A DNA stretch of 64,000 nucleotides from Jiangella mangrovi (GTDB lineage: Bacteria; Actinomycetota; Actinomycetes; Jiangellales; Jiangellaceae): NCBI RefSeq assembly GCF_014204975.1, contig NZ_JACHMM010000001.1:2914001-2978000 (forward strand). The letters run 5' to 3'. The notes under the pieces were generated by a model. The model had not been told where the DNA came from. It saw nothing but the letters and a program-made list of their open reading frames with translations, and did no database searches. Positions 26,267 through 35,332 of the stretch are shown one piece after another; position 1 is the first letter of the stretch; each line of letters starts with the position of its first letter. The position numbers and the translations under genes were made by a program.

Positions 26267-27393
26267 GCAGGCTGGTCGCCGCCGGGCGCACGGCCGGCAT
26301 GATCGGCGCCTGGGTCGGTGTGGCCACCGCGGGCGCCGCCGTCGGATTCGCTGCGGAGCGCTATGCCATGGGCAGATCCCTGAAGAAGGACGATCCCTAC
26401 GCCGACGAGCCGTTCGGGTCGCTGCGCGGCGCCGCCCGCACGGTCCTCACCGACGACGGCGTCGCGCTGCACGTCGAGGTCGACGAGGCGCCCGAGGCCG
26501 GCCGCGACGTGCCGACCCTGGTGTTCTGCCACGGCTTCGCCCTCACCACCGACGCGTGGCACTTCCAGCGGCGCGACCTTCGCGGCAGCGCGCGGCTGGT
26601 CTTCCTCGACCAGCGCGGGCACGGGCGCTCCGGCCCGTTGCCCGACGACGGCGACCTCTCGTTCCGCCGCCTCGGCGCCGACCTCGGGCTGGTGCTCGAC
26701 GAGGTGGTGCCCAAGGGGCCCATCGTGCTCGTCGGGCACTCCATGGGCGGCATGACGGTGCAGGCGCTGGCCGAGGACCGCCCCGACCTGTTCGGCCGGC
26801 GCATCGTCGGCGCCGCGCTCATCGCGACCAGCGGGCAGAAGCTCGACGTGTCGGGGCTCGGCCTGCCCGGCTACCTCGGCCGGCTGGCCGGACGCGCCGC
26901 GCCGGCCGCCGTCTCGATCCTGGCCCGCAAGCCCGAGCTGGTCGAGCGCGGCCGCAAGATGGGCAGCGACCTCGCCTACGTGCTCACCCGCCGCTACGCC
27001 TTCGCCGAGGGCGGCTCCCCGAAGCTGGTCGAGTTCACCGCCATCATGAACGCCGCCGTTCCCATCGACGTCGTCGCGCGGTTCTTCCCGCTCTTCGGCG
27101 AGCTCGACGCGGCCGAGGCGATCCCCGTCCTGGCGAAGATCCCCGTGCTCGTCATCGGCGGCGAGCGCGACCAGATGACGCCGGTGCAGCACAGCCGCGA
27201 CCTCGCCGACGCGCTGGTCGACGTCGAGTACATCGAGGCCACCGACGCCGGGCACATGGTGCTGCTCGAACGGCACGAGGTGGTCACCGAGGCGCTGCGC
27301 ACGCTGGTGGAACGGACCCGTCGCGGTGGCCGGCCGCGGCGGCTGAGCAGCCGCATCGCGTCGGTCCGGCGACGGCGCACCAAGGAGGACTGA
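26263..27393 (+). CDS. Alpha/beta hydrolase with N-terminal membrane segment
   Basis: A 376-residue protein. Residues about 10-32 (AGMIGAWVGVATAGAAVGFA) form a likely membrane anchor. The hydrolase domain has FCHGF for the oxyanion hole, nucleophile Ser160 in GHSMGG, Asp303 in GERDQM and His331 in DAGHMVLL, a complete triad. The substrate is unknown. A hydrolase at exactly this spot between alr and tsaE is common in actinobacteria. GTG 26263 overlaps the alr stop (GTGA). Confidence 0.88.
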   Translation: MSRLVAAGRTAGMIGAWVGVATAGAAVGFAAERYAMGRSLKKDDPYADEPFGSLRGAARTVLTDDGVALHVEVDEAPEAGRDVPTLVFCHGFALTTDAWHFQRRDLRGSARLVFLDQRGHGRSGPLPDDGDLSFRRLGADLGLVLDEVVPKGPIVLVGHSMGGMTVQALAEDRPDLFGRRIVGAALIATSGQKLDVSGLGLPGYLGRLAGRAAPAAVSILARKPELVERGRKMGSDLAYVLTRRYAFAEGGSPKLVEFTAIMNAAVPIDVVARFFPLFGELDAAEAIPVLAKIPVLVIGGERDQMTPVQHSRDLADALVDVEYIEATDAGHMVLLERHEVVTEALRTLVERTRRGGRPRRLSSRIASVRRRRTKED

Positions 27394-27395
27394 GC

Positions 27396-27902
27396 GTGAT
27401 CGACCTCGACGTCCCCGACGCCGAGTCCATGACGGCGCTGGGCGAGCGGCTCGCGGCAGTGCTGCGGGCCGGTGACCTGGTGCTGCTCGGCGGCGACCTG
27501 GGGGCCGGCAAGACGACGTTCGCCCAGGGGGTCGGCGCCGGGCTCGGCGTGCGCGGCCCCGTCACGTCGCCGACGTTCGTCATCGCGCGCGTGCACCCGT
27601 CGCTGGTCGACGGCCCGCCGCTGGTACACGTCGACGCCTACCGGCTGGGTGGCTGGGACGAGCTCGAGGACATCGACCTCGAGGCCACGCTCGACGAGGC
27701 CGTCACGCTGGTCGAGTGGGGTGAGGGCGTCGCCGAAGGGCTGGCCGGCGACCGCCTCGAGATCCACATCGACCGCTGGCACGGCGGCGACGACGGCGAC
27801 AGCTCGGTGGCGAGCGAGGTGCGGCACGTGCACGTTCGCGCCGTCGGCGGCCGCTGGGACGAGTCGGCCCTGGCGGCTGCGGTGCGGCCGGTGCGGTCGT
27901 GA
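27396..27902 (+). CDS. tsaE: tRNA threonylcarbamoyladenosine (t6A) biosynthesis ATPase TsaE
   Basis: A 168-residue protein, VIDLDVPDAESMTALGERLA. Walker A is GDLGAGKTT (residues 33-41); SPTFVIARVH, HVDAYRLGGWDELEDID and LVEWGEGV are the TsaE signature blocks. It is the ATPase partner of TsaB-TsaD in t6A37 formation on ANN-decoding tRNAs. AAGGAGG lies just upstream of GTG 27396. It overlaps the pentapeptide-repeat gene by 4 bases. Confidence 0.95.
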   Translation: MIDLDVPDAESMTALGERLAAVLRAGDLVLLGGDLGAGKTTFAQGVGAGLGVRGPVTSPTFVIARVHPSLVDGPPLVHVDAYRLGGWDELEDIDLEATLDEAVTLVEWGEGVAEGLAGDRLEIHIDRWHGGDDGDSSVASEVRHVHVRAVGGRWDESALAAAVRPVRS

Positions 27903-28633
27903 CGGAGCGAGTGCCCCTCGACGACGACGAGCTGGCGGCCCTCCTGGCCGCAGGTGACGCCGTCGTCGATGCCGATCTCGCCGGGCGCGACCTCTCCGAG
28001 CTGCTCGAGGCGGCCGGGCCGGTGCCGCGGGTGTTCCGCCGCTGCGACCTCACCGACGCCCGGCTCACCCGGGGCGCGCTCATCGGGGCGACGTTCGAGG
28101 CCTGCGTCATGGACGGCGCCGGCTTCGGCCAGGCCGACCTCGATGGCTCGGTCTGGAAGGGCGGCTCGGCGGCCAAGGCGGTGTTCTCGCGCGCCGATGT
28201 CTCCGACGCCACGTTCGACGGCGTCGACCTCGCCAACACCGTCTGGCGCGACACGCTGATCGCGGGCACGGCGTTCACCGGCTGCCGGTTGGTCGGCGCC
28301 CGCTTCGACGAGTCCCGCGGGCTGGGCGCCACCTTCCGGCGCTGCAACCTCATGCTGGCCGGTCTGTCCGGCATCAGCCTGCGTGGCCAGGAACTCGACG
28401 GCCTGCGCATGGACGACGCCGTGCTGTCGGGCGCGGACCTGCGCGACACCGTCTGGACCGACTCGCGGCTGCGCGGCGCGGTGCTGCGGGCGGCAGAGCT
28501 CGACGGCGCCGACCTGCGCGGCGCCGACCTCGGCGACTTCTCCTGGCAGGAGGCGCAGCTCCTGTCCGGCGCGACCATCTCCGCCGAGCAGGCGACGGCC
28601 CTGCTCGCTCAACTCGGCATCGTTGTCGATTAG
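27899..28633 (+). CDS. Pentapeptide-repeat protein
   Basis: A 244-residue protein made largely of A(D/N)LXX-type repeats (CDLTDARLTRGALIGATFE, ADLDGSVW, ADVSDATFDGVDLANTVW, ADLRDTVW, ADLRGADLGDF), which fold as a right-handed square beta-helix. Some members mimic DNA and protect gyrase from quinolones (Qnr, MfpA), but the family is broad and no function can be assigned here. GTG 27899 overlaps the tsaE stop, so it is coupled to tsaE. It is normally absent between tsaE and tsaB, suggesting insertion. Confidence 0.85.
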   Translation: MTERVPLDDDELAALLAAGDAVVDADLAGRDLSELLEAAGPVPRVFRRCDLTDARLTRGALIGATFEACVMDGAGFGQADLDGSVWKGGSAAKAVFSRADVSDATFDGVDLANTVWRDTLIAGTAFTGCRLVGARFDESRGLGATFRRCNLMLAGLSGISLRGQELDGLRMDDAVLSGADLRDTVWTDSRLRGAVLRAAELDGADLRGADLGDFSWQEAQLLSGATISAEQATALLAQLGIVVD

Positions 28634-28639
28634 ACGGCG

Positions 28640-29242
28640 TCAGCTCCGCCGGGCGCCGACCTTCGTCAGATCGATCTCCACGTCGTACGGGACCGAGAGC
28701 ACCAGCCGGTCGTGGTGGATCCCGGTGATGGCGTACTGTCCGGCGGGATTGCGGGTATAGGTGTACACGACCGCGCGACCGTCGTCGTCCTCGATGCGCC
28801 AGAAGTGCTCGATGCCTGCGCGCGCGTACAGGTGCGGCTTGGTGTCGCGGTCGCGATCGGCCGAGTCGGCCGATACGGCCTCGACCGCGAGCACGACCTC
28901 GTCGGCCTCGAAGTGGTTCGCCTGGTCGTCGCGGTCGAACGCCTCGCTGCTCAGCACGATGACGTCGGGTGTGGGTACCTGCCGGTCATCGAGCCGGACC
29001 GCCATCTCGCGAGCCGCGCGCAGCTCCGCCGGCGCCTGCCGGTCGAGCTCGTACACGAGCAGGCTGACGACCCGGCTGTGCCAGCTCGTCTGGGGTCCCG
29101 TGAACACGAGGCCGCCGTCGATCAGTTGCGTGCGCTTCGGCAGTCCTCTGAGCCTCAGGAACGTCTCCGCCGTGAAGCCGCCGGATGGGTAGACCCAGGC
29201 CGGCACCGGCTCCATGAACGGTGCGTGCGTCTCGTCGACCAC
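28640..29242 (-). CDS. Uma2-family (DUF820) putative restriction-endonuclease-like protein
   Basis: A 200-residue protein with the PD-(D/E)XK layout of the Uma2 family: PTPDVIVLSSE, then DEVVLAVEAVSADSADRDRD, then KPHLYARAGIEHFWRIEDDD. The family is abundant in actinobacteria and cyanobacteria; the nuclease role is predicted from fold, with little direct characterisation. GTG 29242 is used; ATG 29215 (MEPVPAWVYPS) is a shorter possibility. It lies between the pentapeptide gene (6-base gap, convergent) and an MFS exporter. Confidence 0.85.
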   Translation of the reverse strand: MVDETHAPFMEPVPAWVYPSGGFTAETFLRLRGLPKRTQLIDGGLVFTGPQTSWHSRVVSLLVYELDRQAPAELRAAREMAVRLDDRQVPTPDVIVLSSEAFDRDDQANHFEADEVVLAVEAVSADSADRDRDTKPHLYARAGIEHFWRIEDDDGRAVVYTYTRNPAGQYAITGIHHDRLVLSVPYDVEIDLTKVGARRS

Positions 29243-29261
29243 CCGGCCGACGGTAGCAACG

Positions 29262-30851
29262 TCAGGCCTGTTCGGCAGGGGTGCTGGTCGCGGCGTCGCG
29301 CTCGGCCGCCGCGTCCTCCTGGGCCGGGCGGTCGCCGGGGTGACGCAAGGCGATCAGGAACGCGACCCCCAGGGCCACCGCCATGCCGATCAGCACCGCC
29401 CGCATGCCCTGCGCGAAGTCGGCCGCGACCGCCTGCTCGACCGCGCGGCGAGCCGAGGCCGGCACCTGGCTCAGGTCGCGCTCGCCGCCGCCGCTGGCCG
29501 CGGCCCGCCGCGCCAGGTCGTCCGCCGTCCCTCGGCCGACACCCAGCCCGACCAGCGACGACGCGAACCGGTCGGTGAACACGTGCGTCGCGATCGTGCC
29601 GAGCACCGCGAACCCGAGCGCCGACCCGTAGTTGCGGATCGTCTGGTTGATGCCGGTGACCTCGCCGTAGGACGCGTCGTGGGTGCGGCTGACCGCGTCG
29701 GCGCTGGACGGCCCGAGCAGGAAGCCGATGCCGGCGCCGGCCAGCAGCAGCGGGTGGTGCTGGTCCGAGGCGTTCAGCGTCGTCACCTGCGTCGCCCACC
29801 ACACGTAGCCGGCGACGCCCACCAGGCAGCCGAGCAGGATCGTCGGCTTCGCGCCGCGCGCGTCGAAGATGCGCCCGCCGACCTGCGCCGCCAGCAGGAA
29901 GCCGAGGAAGTACAGCAGCAGCAGGATGCTCACGCCGTTCGCGTCCAGGCCCAGCGAGACCGCCCCGTACACGCTGAGGAAGTACGACACCGGCACGAAC
30001 CCGACCATCGCGAAGAACAGCACGCCGGAGTCGACCCGGAAGCCGCGCAGCCGGAAGATGTCCAGCCGGATCAGCGGCGGCTGCCGGCGTCGCTCGACCA
30101 GCACGAACACCACCAGCACCAGCGCGCCCGCCACCAGGCAGGCCCAGGTCCGGACGCTGTCCCAGCCCCACACCGCCGACTGCGAGAAGCCGATGACGCT
30201 CAGCGCCATGCCGGCCGCCACCAGCACCGCGCCCACCCAGTCGATCCGGCCCGGGCGCCGCTCGCGGGTGATCGGCGCCAGTGTGACGGTGATCAGCGCG
30301 GCCGCCGCGACCGGCAGGTTGATCCAGAAGATGACCCGCCACGACCACTCCAGCAGGTAGCTGCCCAGGATCGGGCCGAGCGCCGTGAACGCGCCGGTGA
30401 GGCCGAAGAACATCGCCATCGACCGGCCGCGCCGCTCCGGCGCCGCGCTGCCGTAGACGATCGAGATCGCCGCGGGCAGCAGGACGGCGGCGAACACGCC
30501 CTGCGCCGCCCGCGCCGTGATCAGCCACGCCTCCGCCCACGACGTGTCCGGGGTGGCGCCGCACAGCGCCGACGTGATCGCGAACCCGGCGACGCCGACC
30601 AGGACCATCCGCCGCGGCCCCCAGGCGTCGGCGATCCGGCCGCCGAGGGCGAACGTCGCGGCCAGCGCGACCAGGTAGGCGTTGATCACCCATTCGCCCT
30701 GGTTGCTGGTGAGGCCGAGGTCGTTCTGCAGGTCCGGCGAGGCGATCGCGACGATCGTCTGGTCGATGAACGACATGGAGACCGCGAGGATCATCGACAC
30801 CATCACGAGCGGCGACATCCGGGCGGTGGGCGTCGAAACGGTCATGACCAT
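29262..30851 (-). CDS. MFS transporter, DHA2 (EmrB/QacA-like) drug exporter family
   Basis: A 529-residue integral membrane protein with 14 predicted hydrophobic segments. The first loop carries the family motifs SFIDQTIVAIASPDLQ and GGRIADAWGPRRM; WRVIFWINLPVA is the DHA2 motif C-to-helix 6 region. It most likely exports small hydrophobic compounds by proton antiport. The C-terminal tail is hydrophilic and Ala/Asp-rich. ATG 30851 and ATG 30845 are both usable with GAGG upstream. No TetR or MarR gene adjoins it, so its regulator is elsewhere. Confidence 0.88.
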   Translation of the reverse strand: MVMTVSTPTARMSPLVMVSMILAVSMSFIDQTIVAIASPDLQNDLGLTSNQGEWVINAYLVALAATFALGGRIADAWGPRRMVLVGVAGFAITSALCGATPDTSWAEAWLITARAAQGVFAAVLLPAAISIVYGSAAPERRGRSMAMFFGLTGAFTALGPILGSYLLEWSWRVIFWINLPVAAAALITVTLAPITRERRPGRIDWVGAVLVAAGMALSVIGFSQSAVWGWDSVRTWACLVAGALVLVVFVLVERRRQPPLIRLDIFRLRGFRVDSGVLFFAMVGFVPVSYFLSVYGAVSLGLDANGVSILLLLYFLGFLLAAQVGGRIFDARGAKPTILLGCLVGVAGYVWWATQVTTLNASDQHHPLLLAGAGIGFLLGPSSADAVSRTHDASYGEVTGINQTIRNYGSALGFAVLGTIATHVFTDRFASSLVGLGVGRGTADDLARRAAASGGGERDLSQVPASARRAVEQAVAADFAQGMRAVLIGMAVALGVAFLIALRHPGDRPAQEDAAAERDAATSTPAEQA

Positions 30852-30928
30852 CCAGCCTCGGTCCGGGTCCGCCGCGCCCAGGTCACCCGAACTGGGTGAG
30901 GTGCGCGCCGCGGACGTAGGGTGGGCGG

Positions 30929-31606
30929 GTGCTGTTGCTGGCCCTGGACACGTCGACCCCCGCGGTGACGGTGGCGCTGCACGACGGCGAGCGGGTGCTG
31001 GCCGACGCCACCACCGTCGACCCCCGTCGGCACACCGAGCTGCTCATGCCGCTGGTCACCACGGTGCTCGCCGAGGCGGGCGCCACCCGTCGCGACCTCA
31101 CCGAGATCGCCGTCGGCGTCGGACCCGGGCCGTTCACCGGCCTGCGCGTCGGCCTGGCCGCGGCGCGCACCATGGGCGCCGTCCTCGACCTCCCGGTCCG
31201 CGGCGTCTGCAGCCTCGACATCGTCGCGTACGGCGTGCTCGCGACCGACCCGCCGGGCGAGCCGTTCGCCGTCGCCACCGATGCGCGCCGCCGTGAGGTC
31301 TACTGGGCGGTCTACGACGGCGACGGCGTGCGCACCGCCGGTCCCGACGTGGGCCCAGCCGCCGACGTCGCCGGCACATCCGCCGGTGCGTCCGCGGGTG
31401 CGTCCGCGCTGCCCGCCGCCGGGGCGGGGCCGCGGCTCTACCCCGACGCGTTCGCCCGCGCGCTCGACCCCGAGTATCCGTCGGCCGCCCACCTGGCCGC
31501 CGCCGTCGCCGCGAAGGCCGTCGAGATCCTGCCGCCCGACCCGCTCTACCTGCGCCGCCCCGACGCCACCCCGCCGAGCGCGCGCAAGAGCGTCCTCACC
31601 CGGTGA
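30929..31606 (+). CDS. tsaB: t6A biosynthesis protein TsaB
   Basis: A 225-residue protein, [20 protein letters not shown]. It has the ASKHA-fold marks of Tsa[41 protein letters not shown] and a C-terminal PLYLRRPDA. It scaffolds TsaD in t6A synthesis. A low-complexity Ala/Gly/Ser stretch (about residues 150-170, [20 protein letters not shown]) looks like a local repeat expansion. The stop overlaps rimI by 4 bases. Confidence 0.93.
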   Translation: MLLLALDTSTPAVTVALHDGERVLADATTVDPRRHTELLMPLVTTVLAEAGATRRDLTEIAVGVGPGPFTGLRVGLAAARTMGAVLDLPVRGVCSLDIVAYGVLATDPPGEPFAVATDARRREVYWAVYDGDGVRTAGPDVGPAADVAGTSAGASAGASALPAAGAGPRLYPDAFARALDPEYPSAAHLAAAVAAKAVEILPPDPLYLRRPDATPPSARKSVLTR

Positions 31607-32085
31607 CGGCCGTCCTGCGGCCCATGCGCTGGCAGGACCTCGACGTCGTCGTCCCGCTGGAGCAGGAGCTGTTCGCCGGCGACCCGGCCTGGTCCGCGGA
31701 GCAGTTCTGGTCCGAGCTGGCCGGCGTCCCGGAGTCGCGCTGGTACGTCGTCGCGGAGTCCGCCGGCGCCGTCGTCGGCTATGCCGGGCTGCAGGCGCCG
31801 GCCTACACCGGCGACCCCGCCGACGTCCTGACCATCGCCGTCGCGCCGTCGTCGCAGCGGGGTGGTGTGGGGACGCTGCTGATGACGGCGCTCGAGGCGG
31901 AGGCGCGCCGCCGTGGCGCCGGCGAGCTGCTGCTCGAGGTCCGCGCCGACAACGATCCGGCGCTGGCCTTCTACACGCGGCACGGGTTCGAGCGCATCGC
32001 CGTCCGGCGCCGGTACTACGGCGGCGGCCGCGACGGGCTCGTCCTGCGCAAGTGGCTGCGAGCCGCCCCGGCGGCGGAGGGATAA
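31603..32085 (+). CDS. rimI: Ribosomal-protein-S18-alanine N-acetyltransferase-like GNAT
   Basis: A 160-residue [24 protein letters not shown]. It has [20 protein letters not shown], the acetyl-CoA loop [20 protein letters not shown] and the C-terminal [20 protein letters not shown] with a closing [13 protein letters not shown], all RimI-like. It sits between tsaB and tsaD, the standard actinobacterial order. GTG 31603 overlaps the tsaB stop. RimI acetylates the N terminus of S18 in E. coli; specificity in actinobacteria may be wider. Confidence 0.92.
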   Translation: MTAVLRPMRWQDLDVVVPLEQELFAGDPAWSAEQFWSELAGVPESRWYVVAESAGAVVGYAGLQAPAYTGDPADVLTIAVAPSSQRGGVGTLLMTALEAEARRRGAGELLLEVRADNDPALAFYTRHGFERIAVRRRYYGGGRDGLVLRKWLRAAPAAEG

Positions 32086-32093
32086 TCGGCGAC

Positions 32094-33143
32094 GTGAGCG
32101 ACCAGCCCCTGATCCTCGGCATCGAGACCTCCTGTGACGAGACCGGCGTCGGCCTGGTGCGCGGCACCACGCTGCTCGCCAACGCCGTCGCCAGCTCCGT
32201 CGACGAGCACGTCCGCTTCGGCGGCGTCGTCCCCGAGGTGGCCAGTCGCGCGCACCTCGAGGCCATGGTGCCGACGCTGCAACGGGCCCTGGCCGAGGCC
32301 GGGGTCACCCTGGGCGACATCGACGCCGTCGCCGTCACCGCAGGTCCGGGCCTGGCCGGCGCGCTCATGGTCGGGGTGTCGGCGGCCAAGGCGCTCGCCG
32401 TCGCGCTCGACAAGCCGCTCTACGGCGTGAATCACCTCGTCGGGCACGTGGCAGCCGAGCAGCTCGAGAACGGGCCGCTGACCGAGCCGGTGGTGGCGCT
32501 GCTGGTGTCCGGCGGCCACACCGAGATCCTGCTGGTCGAGGACATCGCGACCTCGGCGACGCTGCTCGGCCAGACCTTGGACGACGCCGCCGGCGAGGCG
32601 TTCGACAAGGTCGCCCGGCTCATCGGGCTCAAGTACCCGGGCGGGCCGAACATCCAGCGCGCGGCTCTCGAGGGTGACCCGGCGGCGATCCGGTTCCCGC
32701 GCGGGCTCACCAGCCAGCGCGACCTCGAGCGGCACCGTTACGACTTCTCCTTCTCCGGCCTCAAGACCGCGGTCGCCCGCTGGGTCGAGACGGCCGAGCG
32801 GGCCGGCGACCCGGTGCCCGTCGCCGACGTTGCCGCGGGCTTCCAGGAGGCGGTGGCCGACGTCCTGACGCGCAAGGCCGTTCTGGCGTGTCAGGAGCGC
32901 GGCATCTCGACCATGGTCCTGGCCGGCGGCGTGGCGGCGAACGCCCGGCTGCGCGAGCTGACGCAGTCGCGATGTGCCGACGCGGGCATCGAGCTGCGGC
33001 AGCCGCGGTTCTCGCTGTGCACCGACAACGGTGCCATGATCGCCGCCCTCGGCGCCGCCGTGGTCGAGCGGGACCTCCCGCCGTCGTCGCTCGACTTCGC
33101 GTCGGACTCCTCCCTCCCCGTCACCCAGGTCCTGGTCGGGTAG
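32094..33143 (+). CDS. tsaD: tRNA N6-adenosine threonylcarbamoyltransferase
   Basis: A 349-residue protein starting [20 protein letters not shown]. It has the diagnostic ETSCDET motif, metal-site [35 protein letters not shown], the C-terminal [13 protein letters not shown] and CTDNGAM with the metal-binding Asp. It transfers threonylcarbamoyl to A37 of tRNA with TsaB and TsaE. GGAGG lies upstream of GTG 32094. In related genomes groES follows closely; here it is 19.7 kb away. Confidence 0.97.
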   Translation: MSDQPLILGIETSCDETGVGLVRGTTLLANAVASSVDEHVRFGGVVPEVASRAHLEAMVPTLQRALAEAGVTLGDIDAVAVTAGPGLAGALMVGVSAAKALAVALDKPLYGVNHLVGHVAAEQLENGPLTEPVVALLVSGGHTEILLVEDIATSATLLGQTLDDAAGEAFDKVARLIGLKYPGGPNIQRAALEGDPAAIRFPRGLTSQRDLERHRYDFSFSGLKTAVARWVETAERAGDPVPVADVAAGFQEAVADVLTRKAVLACQERGISTMVLAGGVAANARLRELTQSRCADAGIELRQPRFSLCTDNGAMIAALGAAVVERDLPPSSLDFASDSSLPVTQVLVG

Positions 33144-33163
33144 TGCTGGAGGTGGCAGCCGGT

Positions 33164-33224
33164 GTTGATCATGGAGAAGAGCGGGTTCCGGGTCACTCAG
33201 AACCCGCTTTTCTCCATGATCAAC
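33164..33224. terminator. Long near-perfect hairpin between convergent tsaD and HAD genes
   Basis: GTTGATCATGGAGAAGAGCG at 33164 begins a 24-base arm that pairs with 33201-33224, with a single G.T-type mismatch and a 13-base loop. It fills the gap between two convergent genes, so a bidirectional terminator or a dispersed palindromic repeat is likely. A relative occurs at 37042-37090. Confidence 0.75.
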
Positions 33225-33240
33225 AATGATCTGAGGGGCG

Positions 33241-33888
33241 TTAGAGGCGTTCGAGGGCGGCGGGGAGCTCGCTGAGGTCGCCGATGACGACGGCGGCGGT
33301 GTCGGCCAGCGCGTCCGGGTCGGGCGGGAAGTGCGGGTTCGGCACGGCGACGACGGTCATGCCCGCAGCGTGGGCGGAGCGCAGCCCGTTGGTGGAGTCC
33401 TCGACGGCGGCGCTGCGGCGCGGGTCGACGTCGAGGCGGCGGGCGGCCTCCAGGTAGACGTCCGGGGCGGGCTTGCCGGCGCGGACCTCCTCGCTCGACA
33501 CCGCGACGAGCACGAGGTCGCCGAGCCCGGCGACGTCGAGGAACGACGTGATCAGCACCGGCGGCGACGAGCTGGCGATGCCGACGGGGCACCGCACGGC
33601 CACCGCCCGCACCGCGTCGACCGCGCCGTCGATGACCGGCGGTGCGTCGGCGTAGCGGCGGGCCATCTCGTCGACGACGGTGGCAGCAGCCTGTTCCGCG
33701 GTGAGTCGCGCTCCGAGCGCGTCCACGAGGTAGCGGGCCCACTCGGGCGTGCTCATGCCCTGCATCGCCCGGGTCGCCTCGTCCGTCCAGGCGCCCCCGT
33801 GCTCGGCGACGACCGCCCGGCGCACCTCGTCCCACGCCCGCTCGGAGTCGACCAGCACGCCGTCGAGATCGAAGACCACCGCATCCAT
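33241..33888 (-). CDS. HAD-superfamily phosphatase (beta-phosphoglucomutase/phosphatase-like)
   Basis: A 215-residue protein. Motif I is DAVVFDLDGVLVDSE (nucleophile and acid/base Asp), motif II IASSSPP, motif III GKPAPDVYLEAARRL and motif IV VEDSTNGLRSA, all complete with a C1 cap between. The family dephosphorylates sugar phosphates and similar metabolites. ATG 33888 (MDAVVFD) is chosen, since it starts right before motif I; GTG 33897 would add three residues. Confidence 0.87.
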   Translation of the reverse strand: MDAVVFDLDGVLVDSERAWDEVRRAVVAEHGGAWTDEATRAMQGMSTPEWARYLVDALGARLTAEQAAATVVDEMARRYADAPPVIDGAVDAVRAVAVRCPVGIASSSPPVLITSFLDVAGLGDLVLVAVSSEEVRAGKPAPDVYLEAARRLDVDPRRSAAVEDSTNGLRSAHAAGMTVVAVPNPHFPPDPDALADTAAVVIGDLSELPAALERL

Positions 33889-33909
33889 GCCCGCCACGCT
33901 ACCGGGCGG

Positions 33910-35250
33910 TCAGCGGGGCTCGGGGATGAGCCAGAGCCCGCCACGAGGCCGCAGGGTGATCAGCGGCTCCAGCCGCAGCGGCCGGCCGGGGACGGGACGC
34001 AGCCGCCAGCGCCCGGCGATGGTCGCGAGGCCGAGCACGGCCTCGGTCCAGGCGAAGCCCTCGCCGATGCAGCGGCGCAGGCCGGCGCCGAACGGGAAGA
34101 ACGCCCACCGCGGCCGATCGGACGAGCCCGAGCCGCCGCCGGCGCCGTCGGACAGCCAGCGCGACGGGTCGAACGAGTAGGGGTGCGGCCACCAGCGCGC
34201 ATCGTGGTGGACGATCCACTGTGGCAGCAGGACGAGGTCGCCGGGCTGGATGACGTGCGGGCCGACCGGGTGCTCGACCAGCGCCTGGCGGCCCATCATC
34301 CACGACGGCGGGTACAGGCGCAGCGCCTCGGAGACGACGGCGCGGCACAGCGGCAGCCGATCGGCGTCGCCCGGCGCGGGCACCCCGGCGCCGCCGGAAC
34401 CGCCGCCACCGCAGACCGCGTCGACCTCGTCCTGGACCGCCGCCTGCACGGACGGGTGCACCGCGAGCAGGTGCAGCGCATAGGCCAGCGTGTTCGCCGT
34501 CGTCTCGTGGCCGGCCAGCAGCAGCGTCGTCGCCTCGTCGCGCAGCTCCTGCGACGACAGGGCCGCGCCGTCGCCGTCGGGCCCCAGGACCAGCGCGGAC
34601 AGCAGGTCGCCGCCGTCGTGACCCGACGAGGCGCGCTCGGCCACGACGGTGTCGACCAGCCCGTGCAGCCGGGACTTCCCCCGCTGTAGCCGCCGCAGCG
34701 GCCCGACCGGCAGCCCCTGCAGCTTCTGGCTGAACGGCAGGAACGCCAGCTTGTACGCGCTGAGGAAGTCGGCCAGCGCCCCCTCGACGGTGCCGACGTC
34801 GACGGAGGTGCCGAGCAGGGTCGACGCCGCGGTCTCGACCGTCATCCGGACCGTCGACGCGTGCACGTCGAGGGGCTCGCGCGGCGTCCACGTCGACGAC
34901 ACGTCGGCGAACCGGTCGATCATCACCGACGAGTACCCGGCGATGCGCCGCGAGTGGAACGCCGGCTGCACGAGGTCGCGGTGGTGGCGGTGCACGTCGC
35001 CCTCGGCGGTGAGCAGGCCGTCGCCGAGCACGATCTTGGCGCGCTGCAGCACCATGCCCTTCCGGAACCCGGCCGCGTCCGTGACCAGCACGGACCGGAC
35101 GTGGTCGGGGTGCGCCAGCTGCCAGACGGGGAACGGGCCGAGCCGGAACCGGGCGACGTCGCCCTGGTCGCGGTGCATCGACGTGATGAAGCGGAGCCGG
35201 TCGGACTGGAACGCGAGCAGGTCACCGACGACCGGCAGCGAACGGCGCAT
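33910..35250 (-). CDS. Cytochrome P450
   Basis: A 446-residue P450. The I-helix oxygen motif is AGHETTANTLAYAL, the K-helix ExxR is SEALRLYPP, and the heme loop is FPFGAGLRRCIGEGF with Cys394 as axial ligand. Two Gly/Ser-rich insertions are visible (CGGGGSGGAGVPAPGD before ExxR and GAGGGSGSSDRP before the heme loop), probably flexible loops. The sequence resembles class I bacterial P450s of the CYP102/CYP4-like clan in its HHRDLVQPAFH region. No ferredoxin partner is adjacent. Substrate unknown. Confidence 0.9.
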   Translation of the reverse strand: MRRSLPVVGDLLAFQSDRLRFITSMHRDQGDVARFRLGPFPVWQLAHPDHVRSVLVTDAAGFRKGMVLQRAKIVLGDGLLTAEGDVHRHHRDLVQPAFHSRRIAGYSSVMIDRFADVSSTWTPREPLDVHASTVRMTVETAASTLLGTSVDVGTVEGALADFLSAYKLAFLPFSQKLQGLPVGPLRRLQRGKSRLHGLVDTVVAERASSGHDGGDLLSALVLGPDGDGAALSSQELRDEATTLLLAGHETTANTLAYALHLLAVHPSVQAAVQDEVDAVCGGGGSGGAGVPAPGDADRLPLCRAVVSEALRLYPPSWMMGRQALVEHPVGPHVIQPGDLVLLPQWIVHHDARWWPHPYSFDPSRWLSDGAGGGSGSSDRPRWAFFPFGAGLRRCIGEGFAWTEAVLGLATIAGRWRLRPVPGRPLRLEPLITLRPRGGLWLIPEPR

Positions 35251-35332
35251 ACCCCGACGCTACGAGTGACCCGGCCCACGCCGCCACCCGTTCGCTCACG
35301 GGCCGGACGGCCGGCGTGGCAGACTGGCGGAA

